Below, in pieces: positions 9,167 through 17,518 of a stretch of DNA of 64,000 nucleotides (position 1 is the first letter of the stretch; each line of letters opens with the position of its first letter). Location of the stretch: NCBI RefSeq assembly GCF_002093625.1, contig NZ_MRWD01000003.1, positions 86,077 through 150,076 of the forward strand. The letters run 5' to 3'. The translations under genes and the position numbers were made by a program. The notes below the pieces were generated by a model that was not told the DNA's origin, ran no database searches, and saw nothing but the letters and a program-made list of their open reading frames with translations. Source of the DNA: Rouxiella silvae. Its GTDB lineage: Bacteria > Pseudomonadota > Gammaproteobacteria > Enterobacterales > Enterobacteriaceae.

Positions 9167-10173
9167 TTTCCGCCTCCTGAAGAAACATGGCTCAGACGCG
9201 GGTCAAGCAGCGGGTAAAGCAAGTCGACCACGAAGTTAACCACTACAAATACCCCCGCAGCCGTAAGCACTACGCCCTGTACCACTGGAATATCCTGCGT
9301 CGCGACAGCGCCCTGAGCCAGTCGCCCCAGCCCTTCGCGCGAGAAGATAGTTTCGGTAACCACAGCACCGGCCAGAAGATGGCCAAAAATCATGCCAGCC
9401 AACGTCAGCAGGGGAATAGCTGCGTTTGGCAACACGTGCCGCCACAGCAGATGTGCCGTACTCGCGCCTTTAAGCCGCAGTGCGTCGATAAACGGCCTGC
9501 GCCACACTTCAGCTAGAGAACGGCTCATCACTTGAGCCAGCGTTGCCGCCGTGGGCACCGCCAGCGTTAAAGTAGGCAGCACCAGCGACTGCCATCCCTG
9601 ATTACCCATTGCCGGAAACCAGGCGTGGCTGAATGAAAAAGCCTGCAATAGCAGCAGGCCAAGCCAGAAGGTCGGCAGCGCCGCCCCCAGTGAAGGCAAC
9701 GCCAGCAGCGCCGATTTTACTCTTCCCACAGGCAGTACGCTGACACCCGCCGCCAGCCCACCGCCAATCAGCACCGCCACCACCAGCGCACACAGCGCCA
9801 GCAGCAGCGTCGGTGGCAGCGCCTGCAACACGAGACGCGTTACTGGGTCACCACTCACGATCGAACGACCCAAATTAAGGTGCAACAGGTCCCACAGTGC
9901 CCAGGCGTACTGAATATAAAACGGCCTGTCGAGGTGGTACAGTGCCTTCAGCGCATTAACCTGCGCGACGTCTACCGTGCTCTGCTCACCCTGATTGAGC
10001 ATGATGGTCACCGGGTCAGACGGCAAAATGTAGAGAATGAGAAACGTCAGCGAATACGCCGCCCACAGTACCGCTAAACTCATCAACACCCTCTTCAGCA
10101 GCCAATGCAGGCGCAGTCTGGGGACATTAATCTTGTCAATCGGGTTATCCGAGAGCCAGGCTTTGTCAGTCAT
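9163..10173 (-). CDS. DppB/GsiC-type ABC transporter permease
   Basis: 336-aa inner-membrane permease with an unusually long hydrophilic N-terminus (about 30 residues) before the first helix, then the ILPSDPVTIML segment typical of DppB proteins and five more hydrophobic stretches. The coupling loop LKGASTAHLLWRHVLP is near residue 240. The start chosen is ATG 10173, preceded by a strong GGGAGGAAAC ribosome site; an earlier in-frame start at 10194 lacks one. It follows the lipoprotein binding protein by 17 bases. Confidence 0.92.
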   Translation of the reverse strand: MTDKAWLSDNPIDKINVPRLRLHWLLKRVLMSLAVLWAAYSLTFLILYILPSDPVTIMLNQGEQSTVDVAQVNALKALYHLDRPFYIQYAWALWDLLHLNLGRSIVSGDPVTRLVLQALPPTLLLALCALVVAVLIGGGLAAGVSVLPVGRVKSALLALPSLGAALPTFWLGLLLLQAFSFSHAWFPAMGNQGWQSLVLPTLTLAVPTAATLAQVMSRSLAEVWRRPFIDALRLKGASTAHLLWRHVLPNAAIPLLTLAGMIFGHLLAGAVVTETIFSREGLGRLAQGAVATQDIPVVQGVVLTAAGVFVVVNFVVDLLYPLLDPRLSHVSSGGGK

Positions 10174-10190
10174 GGCGTTTCCTCCCTCAA

Positions 10191-11834
10191 TCAAGACTTC
10201 GGCGCAAGCCAGGTGTCATACAGTTGGAACCGTGACGACGCGTCATAGCGGAATCCGTGCACGTTGCTGCCTGTGGCAATAACGGTCGCCAACTCCACCA
10301 GTGGAATAGCATCGCCGTCGGCAATCAGACCCTTGGCGGCGTCGGTCACCAACTGCTGGCGTTTCACTGTGTCTAACGTCTGACTTGACTGTTGCAGCGA
10401 GGTGTCAATCTCGTTGGCCGTGCGTTTGTTGACATTGCGCCCGCCCGGACCGGCGTCAAACACCGTGCGTAAAACGTCGGGGTCGGAACGCGTCAGGTTA
10501 TAGAACTCAGCTTCCTGCGTGCCGCTCGACTGACGAGCAATCACCTGCCCTATCGGCGCTTTTTCAAGCTGCATGTCGATGCCTACTTTCTTAAACTGCT
10601 GCTGGACCAGTTCAATAAACGGCGCTGACTGCCAGAAAGTCAGCGTAAAGCTCAACCGCTTGCCGTCTTTCACCCTAATTCCATCCGCACCCAGCACCCA
10701 CCCGTCTTTTTGCAGCAAGTCTGCGGCCGCCCGCGGGTCATGTTTAAGCTCGCTGCTCACGTCCTGATACAGCGGCGTGGTTTTCGCTAATACCGAGCTA
10801 GCAGGGGCCTGATAACGCGACAAAATAGGCTGTAGCGCAGCTCTGTCGACGGCCAGATTCAGCGCCTGTCGGACGTTTTTATCCGCCATCAGTGCCATTG
10901 ACTGATTAGGATAAAGGCTGTAAACCAGTCCTGGATTGGTACGGGCGATGATCGGTAAATTTTTAGCCAGGATCAGCGGTTCATCCTGCGGCGTAACGCC
11001 CGCATTGAGGTCTAGCTGGCCCGACACCAGACTGCCGAAGCGCACGCCCGATTCGGGAATAACACGGTACTCAATGCCGTCGAGATAGCTGTCGCCCTGA
11101 TGCTGCGCGAGGGAAGACGGCCATTTGTAACCGCTGCGGCGGCTGATATCGACCTTCTGATTATGAACAAACGTCGTCAGCACAAACGGCCCGGTGCCGA
11201 CCAACTCGCCCTGACAGCGCGCGTCAACCGTGGCTTGCACCGTTTTACTGGCAAAGAAACCTAAACTCATGGTCGAGGTTGCCTGCAGGAACTGCGCATT
11301 CGGCTGGGCGAAAACGACAGTGACATGCTGCGCGTCAGGCGTGTCCACTTCGGTGAGGCCTTTCAGGTAGGTGGAAGCCAGCGAGGCGCGTGCGCCCATT
11401 GCAACAATCGCCTGCAGATTCTCCTTTACCGATTGCGAGGTAAACGCCGTACCGTCGCTGAAGGTTACGCCGTCGCGCAGAGTAAAGGTAAAGCGACGGT
11501 TATCGTCACTGACCTGCCAATCGGTGGCCAGCCACGGCACAATTTTACCGGTCGCCGGATCCTGATCCGTTAATGAATCGGTTAACTGGCGGCCAATATT
11601 GAGCGAATTGTTATTTCCGACCTGCTGCGGGTCGAGGCAGTTGGGATCGGTATCAATCCCTATTACCAATTTTCCACCGGCGTGCGGCGCTTCGGGAGCC
11701 GCTTTATTGTCAGCGGTAGAGGACTCTGCGGGTTTGTCACAGGCCGAGAGCGCCGTGGCGATCATCAGAGGTAAAATAAGCCGGCGCAGTCGCGCGCCGG
11801 TCATCAAAGAAGTGGTAAAAGGTCCCTGTTGCAC
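10191..11834 (-). CDS. Lipoprotein solute-binding protein, SBP_bac_5 family
   Basis: 547-aa substrate-binding protein predicted to be a lipoprotein: a positively charged start, a hydrophobic stretch and the lipobox LSAC with Cys at residue 32. The family-5 fold is indicated by FTLRDGVTFSDGTAFTSQSV and by VRQALNLAVDRAALQPIL. The likely start is GTG 11834 with AAGGAT eight bases upstream; an internal ATG at 11804 is possible and keeps the lipobox. It sits 16 bases after the flavin monooxygenase gene, implying that the importer feeds that enzyme. The ligand is not known. Confidence 0.9.
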   Translation of the reverse strand: MQQGPFTTSLMTGARLRRLILPLMIATALSACDKPAESSTADNKAAPEAPHAGGKLVIGIDTDPNCLDPQQVGNNNSLNIGRQLTDSLTDQDPATGKIVPWLATDWQVSDDNRRFTFTLRDGVTFSDGTAFTSQSVKENLQAIVAMGARASLASTYLKGLTEVDTPDAQHVTVVFAQPNAQFLQATSTMSLGFFASKTVQATVDARCQGELVGTGPFVLTTFVHNQKVDISRRSGYKWPSSLAQHQGDSYLDGIEYRVIPESGVRFGSLVSGQLDLNAGVTPQDEPLILAKNLPIIARTNPGLVYSLYPNQSMALMADKNVRQALNLAVDRAALQPILSRYQAPASSVLAKTTPLYQDVSSELKHDPRAAADLLQKDGWVLGADGIRVKDGKRLSFTLTFWQSAPFIELVQQQFKKVGIDMQLEKAPIGQVIARQSSGTQEAEFYNLTRSDPDVLRTVFDAGPGGRNVNKRTANEIDTSLQQSSQTLDTVKRQQLVTDAAKGLIADGDAIPLVELATVIATGSNVHGFRYDASSRFQLYDTWLAPKS

Positions 11835-11850
11835 GTGCCTATCCTTTTAT

Positions 11851-13203
11851 TTATTTGGCCGCGACGCTGGCGTTAGACTCACGCACTTTGTTTTTGTTAG
11901 CGTAACGGTTGGTTTTAAACGGAATATCCAAACGCTGGCGCAGGGTTTGCACTTCGCTCGTGGGATGCCAGTAACCGCGCTCAGCGAGGATCGGCAGAAC
12001 CAGGCGCGTCACGTCGTCCAGCGCTTCGGTCAACACCGGGCCGCTGATAATAAATCCGCTGGCACCGCCCGCTTCAACCCAGCGAATAAAGGTGTCGGCA
12101 ACCTGCTCAGGCGTGCCAAAGAACTCGCCTTTCGGCAACGTGGTCTGGAAAGCAATATCGCGCAGCGACAGATTTTCTTCTTTTGCACGACGTTTAATTT
12201 GGTCAGTGGTGGAACGGAAAGTGTTTTGCCCCAAATCGCCGACGTCAGGGAAAGGTCCGTCGAGTGGATACTGCGAGAAGTCGTGATGGTCAAAGAAGCG
12301 ACCCAGATAGGCCAGCGCGTCCTCCACCGACAGCAGCGAAAGCAAGTGCTGATATTTGGCCTCGGCCTCTTCTTCGGTTCGACCAACAATGGGGCTGATC
12401 CCCGGGAAAATACCCACCGGATGACGGTTGTTTTTCGCCACTTCTTTCTGCAGCTTGGTGGCGTATGCCTGTGCCTCTTCCAGCGTGCGCGCATTGGTAA
12501 ATACCGCGTCGGCCGACTTGCCTGCTAAACCAATACCGGTATCAGACGCGCCCGCTTGGAAGATAACCGGCTGTCCCTGTGGAGAACGTTGAATATTCAA
12601 CGGACCTTCAACTGAGAAAAAACGTCCTTCATGATTAAGCTTGTGCAGTTTTGACGCATCAAAAAATACGCCGCTTTCACGGTCACGCGTAAAGGCATCG
12701 TCTTCCCACGAGTCCCAGAGTCCCTGCACTACGTTGATATACTCTTCAGCAATCTGATAACGCAATGAGTGCTCGGGATGGTCCTTGCCAAAGTTTTTGG
12801 CCGACCCAGCCAGAGGAGACGTCACCACGTTCCAACCCGCTCGGCCCTGACTGATGTTATCGACCGACGCCAACTGGCGCGCAACGGTGAACGGATCGCT
12901 ATAAGAGGTAGAAATTGTGCCCGCCAGGCCAATGCGCTGAGTGGCTGATGCCAGCGCAGAAAGCAGTGCGATCGGCTCAAAACGATTCAGGAAATGCGGC
13001 AATGATTTTTCATTAATATGCAGGCCATCGGCGACGAACAGAAAGTCGAAGTTTGCCGCTTCGGCGCGCAGGGCCAAATCGCGGAAATAGGGGAAATTAA
13101 CGCTGGCATCTGCGGGTGCTTTTTCATGACGCCAGGAGTTCATATGTCCACCTGCACCGTGGAGCATAAGGCCTAATTTAATACTTTTCTTGGAAAGACT
13201 CAT
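11851..13203 (-). CDS. FMN-dependent monooxygenase, NtaA/SnaA/DszA family (luciferase-like)
   Basis: 450-aa member of the bacterial luciferase-like group of two-component monooxygenases, which use reduced FMN from a separate reductase to oxidise thioether, sulfonate or aminopolycarboxylate substrates. Family hallmarks are [14 protein letters not shown] near residue 20, [13 protein letters not shown] near 52, and [20 protein letters not shown] near residues 127-146. The start chosen is ATG 13203 with AAGGATG eight bases upstream. It is the first gene of the operon encoding a peptide-type importer and is divergent from an amino-acid importer/GNAT operon. The most likely substrate is an S-alkylated, perhaps N-acetylated, cysteine (inferred from context). 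No flavin reductase gene is visible. Confidence 0.88.
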   Translation of the reverse strand: MSLSKKSIKLGLMLHGAGGHMNSWRHEKAPADASVNFPYFRDLALRAEAANFDFLFVADGLHINEKSLPHFLNRFEPIALLSALASATQRIGLAGTISTSYSDPFTVARQLASVDNISQGRAGWNVVTSPLAGSAKNFGKDHPEHSLRYQIAEEYINVVQGLWDSWEDDAFTRDRESGVFFDASKLHKLNHEGRFFSVEGPLNIQRSPQGQPVIFQAGASDTGIGLAGKSADAVFTNARTLEEAQAYATKLQKEVAKNNRHPVGIFPGISPIVGRTEEEAEAKYQHLLSLLSVEDALAYLGRFFDHHDFSQYPLDGPFPDVGDLGQNTFRSTTDQIKRRAKEENLSLRDIAFQTTLPKGEFFGTPEQVADTFIRWVEAGGASGFIISGPVLTEALDDVTRLVLPILAERGYWHPTSEVQTLRQRLDIPFKTNRYANKNKVRESNASVAAK

Positions 13204-13224
13204 TGTAAGCATCCTTATTACAGA

Positions 13225-13255
13225 TAGGTTTTAATTGATATTTCCATAAAACCTA
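13225..13255. promoter_or_regulatory. Inverted repeat in the leader of the monooxygenase operon
   Basis: TAGGTTTTA (13225-13233) and TAAAACCTA (13247-13255) form a perfect 9-bp inverted repeat with a 13-base gap, 22-52 bases before the monooxygenase start. It has no T-tract for termination and lies in the divergent intergenic region, so it is more likely a regulator-binding site or a leader hairpin. Confidence 0.5.
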
Positions 13256-13451
13256 CAGAGTGCTAAATACAAAAACCTTCCATCCTATGCCAGTAATTAG
13301 ATAACCTCCCACTTAGGGCCGTAGAACAGTTTTAACCCATTTTCAATTAATCAATTTGGATAGATAATTTTGTTGTTTTACTTCAACTCGGCGCTCGGGA
13401 ATAGTGAATTCAACAGCCCAACGAATTAAAATTACAGGATAAATAATAACA

Positions 13452-14378
13452 ATGATGCACAGCGCAAAATTAACGGCCATTGCCGCGTTACTGAGTATTT
13501 CATCGCTGGCAAACGCCGCGAGTTCCGGTATCGATTTAGTGGCCAACGAAACGCCAATCAACACACCGGCAAGTCCCGAAGCCGTGGCAAAAATTCCAGC
13601 CAATTTCAAATTCGTTAATCCTGGTTATTTAACCGTCGCTGTAGCGGTATTGGGCAGCGCGCCGCCGTTTGGCCTGTTTGCCCGCGACAACAAAACCGTC
13701 ATCGGCAGTGAGTCAGATATTGCCCGCCTGGTGGCCGACGGCCTCGGTTTAAAACTTAAACTGGTTCCGGCTTCGTGGGAAGACTGGCCACTGGGTGTGA
13801 CCTCAGGCAAATACGACGCCGCGACCTACAACATTACGGTGACCAAGGATCGTAAAACCAAATTCGACTTCGCCACCTATCGTCAGGACACGCTGGGCTT
13901 TTATGTGAAATCTACCAGCAGCATTACCTCCATTAAATCGGCACCCGATATTGCGGGGAAACGCATCATTGTAGGCTCGGGCACTAATCAGGAAGCCGTA
14001 CTTTTAGCCTGGGACAAAGAGAATCAGGCCAACGGTCTGAAAGCTTTTACGCCAATTTATGTGACTGATGACGCAGCCTCAACGTTGGCGCTACAGTCAG
14101 GACGCGCTGACGCCACCTTCGGACCTAACGTCTCGGCGGCCTATAAAGCTAAGCTGACTGGCACCACCAAGTTGGTCGGCATCGTTCCGGGCGGCTGGCC
14201 AAAAACCGCCAACATCGCCGTGACATTGAAAAAGGGTAATGGACTGGTCGATGCGGTTCAGGCTTCGCTTAACAGCGCAATCGCCAACGGCAGCTATCTG
14301 AAAGTGTTGGACCGCTGGGGCGAGAGCGTCGAGAAGATTGACCATTCAGAGATTAACCCGCCGGGCCTCGGCGACTGA
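13452..14378 (+). CDS. Periplasmic amino-acid-type solute-binding protein (SBP_bac_3)
   Basis: 308-aa binding protein with a Sec signal peptide at residues 1-23 (core LTAIAALLSISSLANA, cleavage before ASS). The mature part has the family-3 pattern: GSESDIARLVADGLGLKLKL, then TSGKYDAATYNITVTKDR, then GSGTNQEAVLLAW. It is the first gene of a plus-strand operon (binding protein, GNAT, permease, ATPase) divergent from the monooxygenase operon. A weak AGGA precedes ATG 13452; ATG 13455 is equivalent. By context the ligand is probably a sulfur-containing or modified amino acid. Confidence 0.9.
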   Translation: MMHSAKLTAIAALLSISSLANAASSGIDLVANETPINTPASPEAVAKIPANFKFVNPGYLTVAVAVLGSAPPFGLFARDNKTVIGSESDIARLVADGLGLKLKLVPASWEDWPLGVTSGKYDAATYNITVTKDRKTKFDFATYRQDTLGFYVKSTSSITSIKSAPDIAGKRIIVGSGTNQEAVLLAWDKENQANGLKAFTPIYVTDDAASTLALQSGRADATFGPNVSAAYKAKLTGTTKLVGIVPGGWPKTANIAVTLKKGNGLVDAVQASLNSAIANGSYLKVLDRWGESVEKIDHSEINPPGLGD

Positions 14379-14394
14379 TTGCAGGAAAGAACCT

Positions 14395-14946
14395 ATGAGC
14401 CAGGATAAATTCATACACACGCAGCCTGAGGACCCGCTTATTGTGCCGGTCATTGAAGGTCTGTTTGGCGAATACCGCGCCCGCTACGGCAACATTTTTG
14501 GTAATCGCAAAGAGGCGGACGCGATAGGAGCCTACGGTCCACCGGACGGCGTGTTTATTGTCCTGCTTCGCGAGGGGCGCCCAATTGCCATGGGCGCTTA
14601 TAAACGCTACGACGACAGCACGGCCGAGTTCAAACGCATCTGGACAGACTCTGCGCTGCGTCGTCAGGGATTGGCGCAGAAAGTGGTGCTGGAACTTGAG
14701 CGCTTGGCACAGGCGCAGGGCTATACGCGGGTATTTCTGACTACCGGATTCCGTCAACCAGAGGCCGTCAATCTTTATCTGTCGTTAGGGTATGAACCGC
14801 AGTTTGATACCACCGTCGATAGAGAAACGCTGCTTCAACCTCCTTACAACGGCAGTTTGCCGTTTATTAAACCTCTGATCCCGGCGGTTGCCGCCGTTGT
14901 TGCAAGCGTCAGCAGTGAAAATCTGACGGAGAAAGCCTATGACTGA
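14395..14946 (+). CDS. GNAT-family N-acetyltransferase
   Basis: 183-aa acetyl-CoA-dependent acyltransferase. The central fold shows the acetyl-CoA-binding loop RRQGLA (near residue 90) after an FKRIWTDSALR strand, and a later NLYLSLGYEPQ motif, both standard for GNATs. The start is ATG 14395 with AGGAAAG upstream. It lies between the binding-protein and permease genes and overlaps the permease start by eight bases. In the Bacillus ytmI (snaA) operon a GNAT next to a polar amino-acid importer acetylates S-alkyl-cysteines before oxidative cleavage; the same role is inferred here. Confidence 0.85.
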   Translation: MSQDKFIHTQPEDPLIVPVIEGLFGEYRARYGNIFGNRKEADAIGAYGPPDGVFIVLLREGRPIAMGAYKRYDDSTAEFKRIWTDSALRRQGLAQKVVLELERLAQAQGYTRVFLTTGFRQPEAVNLYLSLGYEPQFDTTVDRETLLQPPYNGSLPFIKPLIPAVAAVVASVSSENLTEKAYD

Positions 14947-15853
14947 CCTAAGTAGTCGACCGACCCCTTCTGCCCCGCTAAAGGTCGTACCTGCCCGTTA
15001 TCCGCTGCGCCTGTTGGGCGCAGTTTTCGCCATTTTTATCCTGTTGGGACTGGTGGAATCCATTGCCACTAACCCGCGTTGGGACTGGGGCGTGTTTCGT
15101 CAATACTTCTTTGAACCGGTGATCCTTTCCGGATTAGCCAGAACTTTGCTGCTTACCCTATTGGGGACCGTATTTGGTATCATTTTCGGCACCCTATTGG
15201 CGCTGGCCCGTTTATCAAAATCCTATTTATTGAATTCACTGGCGTGGGGCTACATCTGGCTATTCCGCTCGCTTCCTCTGCTGCTGGTGTTAATAGTTCT
15301 TTATAACTTTTCTTACCTGTACGACAACCTGTCAATTGGCATTCCGTTTACTCATATTGAGTTCTTTAAACACCCGACCGTTGACCTTCTCGACCAGTTT
15401 ACCGTGGCCGTGCTCGGCCTTTCACTGGTGCAGTCTGCCTACACCGCCGAAATTATTCGCGGTGGCATTGTCGGCGTAGAACAAGGGCAACACGAAGCCG
15501 CCGCCGCGCTGGGATTACCCGCGTACCGTCGCACTTTCCGCATTATTTTGCCACAGGCGCTGCGGGCGATTATTCCCACTGGATTTAATGAGGTGATCGG
15601 TCTCACGAAGGGCACGGCGATTGTTTACGTCATCTCGATGCCAGAACTGTTTTATACCGTACAAATCCTTTACAACCGCACTCAGCAGGTGATCCCACTG
15701 CTGATGGTGGCCACCGTTTGGTATCTGGTCATCACCACCGTACTCTCTGTTTTTCAATATTATGTTGAGCGCTATTTCGCGCGTGGTACCACACGTCAGG
15801 TTGCCCTGACTCCTCTGCAACGCCTGCTGCAATGGCGCGTATCACGACCTTAA
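14939..15853 (+). CDS. Amino-acid ABC transporter permease (HisMQ/GlnP family)
   Basis: 304-aa permease of the polar amino-acid uptake family. An approximately 30-residue N-terminal extension precedes the first membrane helix (near residues 28-46). The core has RTLLLTLLGTVFGIIFGTLL, WLFRSLPLLLVLI and the coupling loop GQHEAAAALGLPAYRRTFRI near residue 180. It is longer than the usual 220-240 aa because of N- and C-terminal extensions. It overlaps the GNAT gene and is followed by the ATPase 15 bases later. Confidence 0.92.
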   Translation: MTDLSSRPTPSAPLKVVPARYPLRLLGAVFAIFILLGLVESIATNPRWDWGVFRQYFFEPVILSGLARTLLLTLLGTVFGIIFGTLLALARLSKSYLLNSLAWGYIWLFRSLPLLLVLIVLYNFSYLYDNLSIGIPFTHIEFFKHPTVDLLDQFTVAVLGLSLVQSAYTAEIIRGGIVGVEQGQHEAAAALGLPAYRRTFRIILPQALRAIIPTGFNEVIGLTKGTAIVYVISMPELFYTVQILYNRTQQVIPLLMVATVWYLVITTVLSVFQYYVERYFARGTTRQVALTPLQRLLQWRVSRP

Positions 15854-15868
15854 ACAGGAGCAAGAATT

Positions 15869-16714
15869 ATGTCAGAAGCTTTTGATCTCTTTGTTAATCG
15901 TCCGGCTCCCGTTGCGCCACAGCCTGTTAATTCTCTTGGCCGCCGGGCGCAAAATGCCGGACGCATTGAAATAAGCAATCTCAGTAAATCTTACGGCATT
16001 TTCAAGGCGCTAAATGATGTCAGCCTGACTATCGAACCCGGCACCGTGACGGTAATTTTAGGGCCCTCGGGTTCCGGTAAATCCACCCTTTTGCGCACCA
16101 TCAATCATCTTGAACGCGTTGACGAAGGCTTTATTCAAATTGACGGCGAATACGTAGGCTATCGTCGTAAGGGCCATAAACTTTACGAACTTAAAGAAAA
16201 GGCCATTCTGAAACAGCGTATTAACTGCGGTTATGTTTTCCAAAACTTTAACCTGTTTCCGCACATGACCGTGCTGGACAACATAATTGAAGCCCCTATT
16301 GTTCACGGGCTACTTAACCGCAAACAGGCCATCGAACGCGCCTATGAGCTGCTTGATACCGTAGGTTTGCGCGAGAAAGCCAATGCCTGGCCGCGCCACC
16401 TCTCCGGCGGACAGCAGCAGCGTATTGCCATCGCCCGCGCGCTGGCACTTAATCCAAAAGTAATGCTATTTGACGAGCCGACCTCTGCACTTGACCCCGA
16501 ACTGGTGGGTGAAGTGTTGGACGTGATTAAAAAGCTGGCAGAATCCGGCGTCACGCTGGTAGTGGTCACGCATGAAATTGGCTTTGCGCGACAGGTTGCC
16601 GACCGCGTGGTGTTTATGGTTGAAGGTGCTATCGTTGAAACCGGCAGCGCGGCTCAGGTGCTTGACAATCCTCGCCACCACCGCACACGTCGCTTTTTGG
16701 AAAAAGTGTTGTAA
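15869..16714 (+). CDS. Amino-acid ABC transporter ATP-binding protein (GlnQ/HisP family)
   Basis: 281-aa ATPase with Walker [10 protein letters not shown] at residues 65-73, Q-loop [11 protein letters not shown], signature LSGGQQQR and Walker [13 protein letters not shown] followed by the switch histidine in [11 protein letters not shown] 30-residue N-terminal extension precedes the usual start. A strong AGGAG ribosome site lies upstream of the ATG. It is the last gene of the binding protein-GNAT-permease-ATPase operon and is followed by a terminator. Confidence 0.94.
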   Translation: MSEAFDLFVNRPAPVAPQPVNSLGRRAQNAGRIEISNLSKSYGIFKALNDVSLTIEPGTVTVILGPSGSGKSTLLRTINHLERVDEGFIQIDGEYVGYRRKGHKLYELKEKAILKQRINCGYVFQNFNLFPHMTVLDNIIEAPIVHGLLNRKQAIERAYELLDTVGLREKANAWPRHLSGGQQQRIAIARALALNPKVMLFDEPTSALDPELVGEVLDVIKKLAESGVTLVVVTHEIGFARQVADRVVFMVEGAIVETGSAAQVLDNPRHHRTRRFLEKVL

Positions 16715-16754
16715 CCGCACAATACATTTTAGTCACGCGGCTGTTTATTAAAAA

Positions 16755-16790
16755 TTAAAAGGGGCAGATGCTGATATCCGCCCCTTAATT
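16755..16790. terminator. Probable terminator after the amino-acid ABC operon
   Basis: AAGGGGC (16759-16765) pairs with GCCCCTT (16780-16786), extended by A/T pairs on both sides, giving a hairpin 45 bases after the ATPase stop that would work in either direction. Confidence 0.7.
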
Positions 16791-17018
16791 CATTTACCTG
16801 AGTAATGCCTTACTTAATTTACCGCCAATGAATTACCTTTCGGTAAAAATATACCAGGCTTAATATCTGAAGATAAAGAAAAAACAACGTAATTAAAAAT
16901 AAATAAAAATAATTTGCAAAGACATACTGTGTATCTGTAGGAATAAAAACATACGGCAGATGGTCTCAAGTCAAACAGCGGCTTCGGTTGATAGCCGCCC
17001 TTCTCTTTCCTGTACTCC
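16791..17018. other. Intergenic spacer, no gene seen
   Basis: AT-rich, with no credible reading frame. Near the lsrG end, AGCGGCT (16977-16983) and AGCCGC (16993-16998) could form a weak terminator hairpin for lsrG on the minus strand. Confidence 0.4.
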
Positions 17019-17312
17019 CTATTCCGGAAACACGCCCTTGAAGCTGGTTTTTTTCCTCGGCTCGGTCATTAACGCCTCGAGGGCTTCAACGCAGGCCAGA
17101 TAATGGGGCGTTTGTTTGTGGGCGTTGACTGCCTCGAGATCGCGATAGGCCTCATAAATATAGAAGCGCGTGGCGATCTCACTGTCTTGTAAAACGTCGA
17201 AACGCAAATTTCCCGGCTCCCCCAGCGCACCAAGATGGTTAAGCTTAAATACCCGCAAAAACTCATCCACGCTGTCGGCCTTAACGTTGATTTCAACCAT
17301 CGTGACTTCCAT
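17019..17312 (-). CDS. lsrG: Phospho-AI-2 isomerase LsrG (ABM-domain protein)
   Basis: 97-aa dimeric alpha/beta-barrel protein of the antibiotic-biosynthesis-monooxygenase fold. The sequence follows enterobacterial LsrG through most of its length ([14 protein letters not shown], then [11 protein letters not shown], then [10 protein letters not shown], then [11 protein letters not shown]). LsrG converts phosphorylated DPD, the AI-2 quorum signal phosphorylated by LsrK, to its isomeric hydroxy-phosphonooxy-pentanedione so that signalling stops. The start has GGAG upstream. It is divergent from lsrK, and the lsrACDBF genes are absent nearby. Confidence 0.88.
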   Translation of the reverse strand: MEVTMVEINVKADSVDEFLRVFKLNHLGALGEPGNLRFDVLQDSEIATRFYIYEAYRDLEAVNAHKQTPHYLACVEALEALMTEPRKKTSFKGVFPE

Positions 17313-17398
17313 TTTTACTCCTGATTTATTTATCTGCTTATCGGCACCTTACGAGTTTAGCCAATACACTTCCTGCTAAGAGGTGTTGTTAAAGGAAA

Positions 17399-17414
17399 TG
17401 CAAGATACATCACA
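17399..17414. promoter_or_regulatory. Possible CRP half-site between lsrG and lsrK
   Basis: TGCAA-N6-TCACA resembles the CRP consensus TGTGA-N6-TCACA, with one perfect half. The known lsr operon depends on CRP, which makes the match relevant, but it is a weak site by eye. Confidence 0.3.
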
Positions 17415-17518
17415 ATTACCAAACTTAGCCGCTTAGATATTTGTTATCACAGCGAAATAGCGCCCACTATTGATCTATCACCTTTGCCGTCGAATATTAA
17501 GATAAAGAGAAAGAGAAG

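Noticed and set aside
11599..12528. Long plus-strand frame of 309 codons
   Set aside because: It lies antisense to the binding-protein and monooxygenase genes, which have full family motifs; its translation is Arg/Gln/Gly-rich without a recognisable domain.
13343..13609. 88-codon minus-strand frame between the two divergent operons
   Set aside because: It overlaps the start and signal peptide of the binding protein at 13452, which has a convincing signal and fold; the hydrophobic look is the shadow of that signal sequence.
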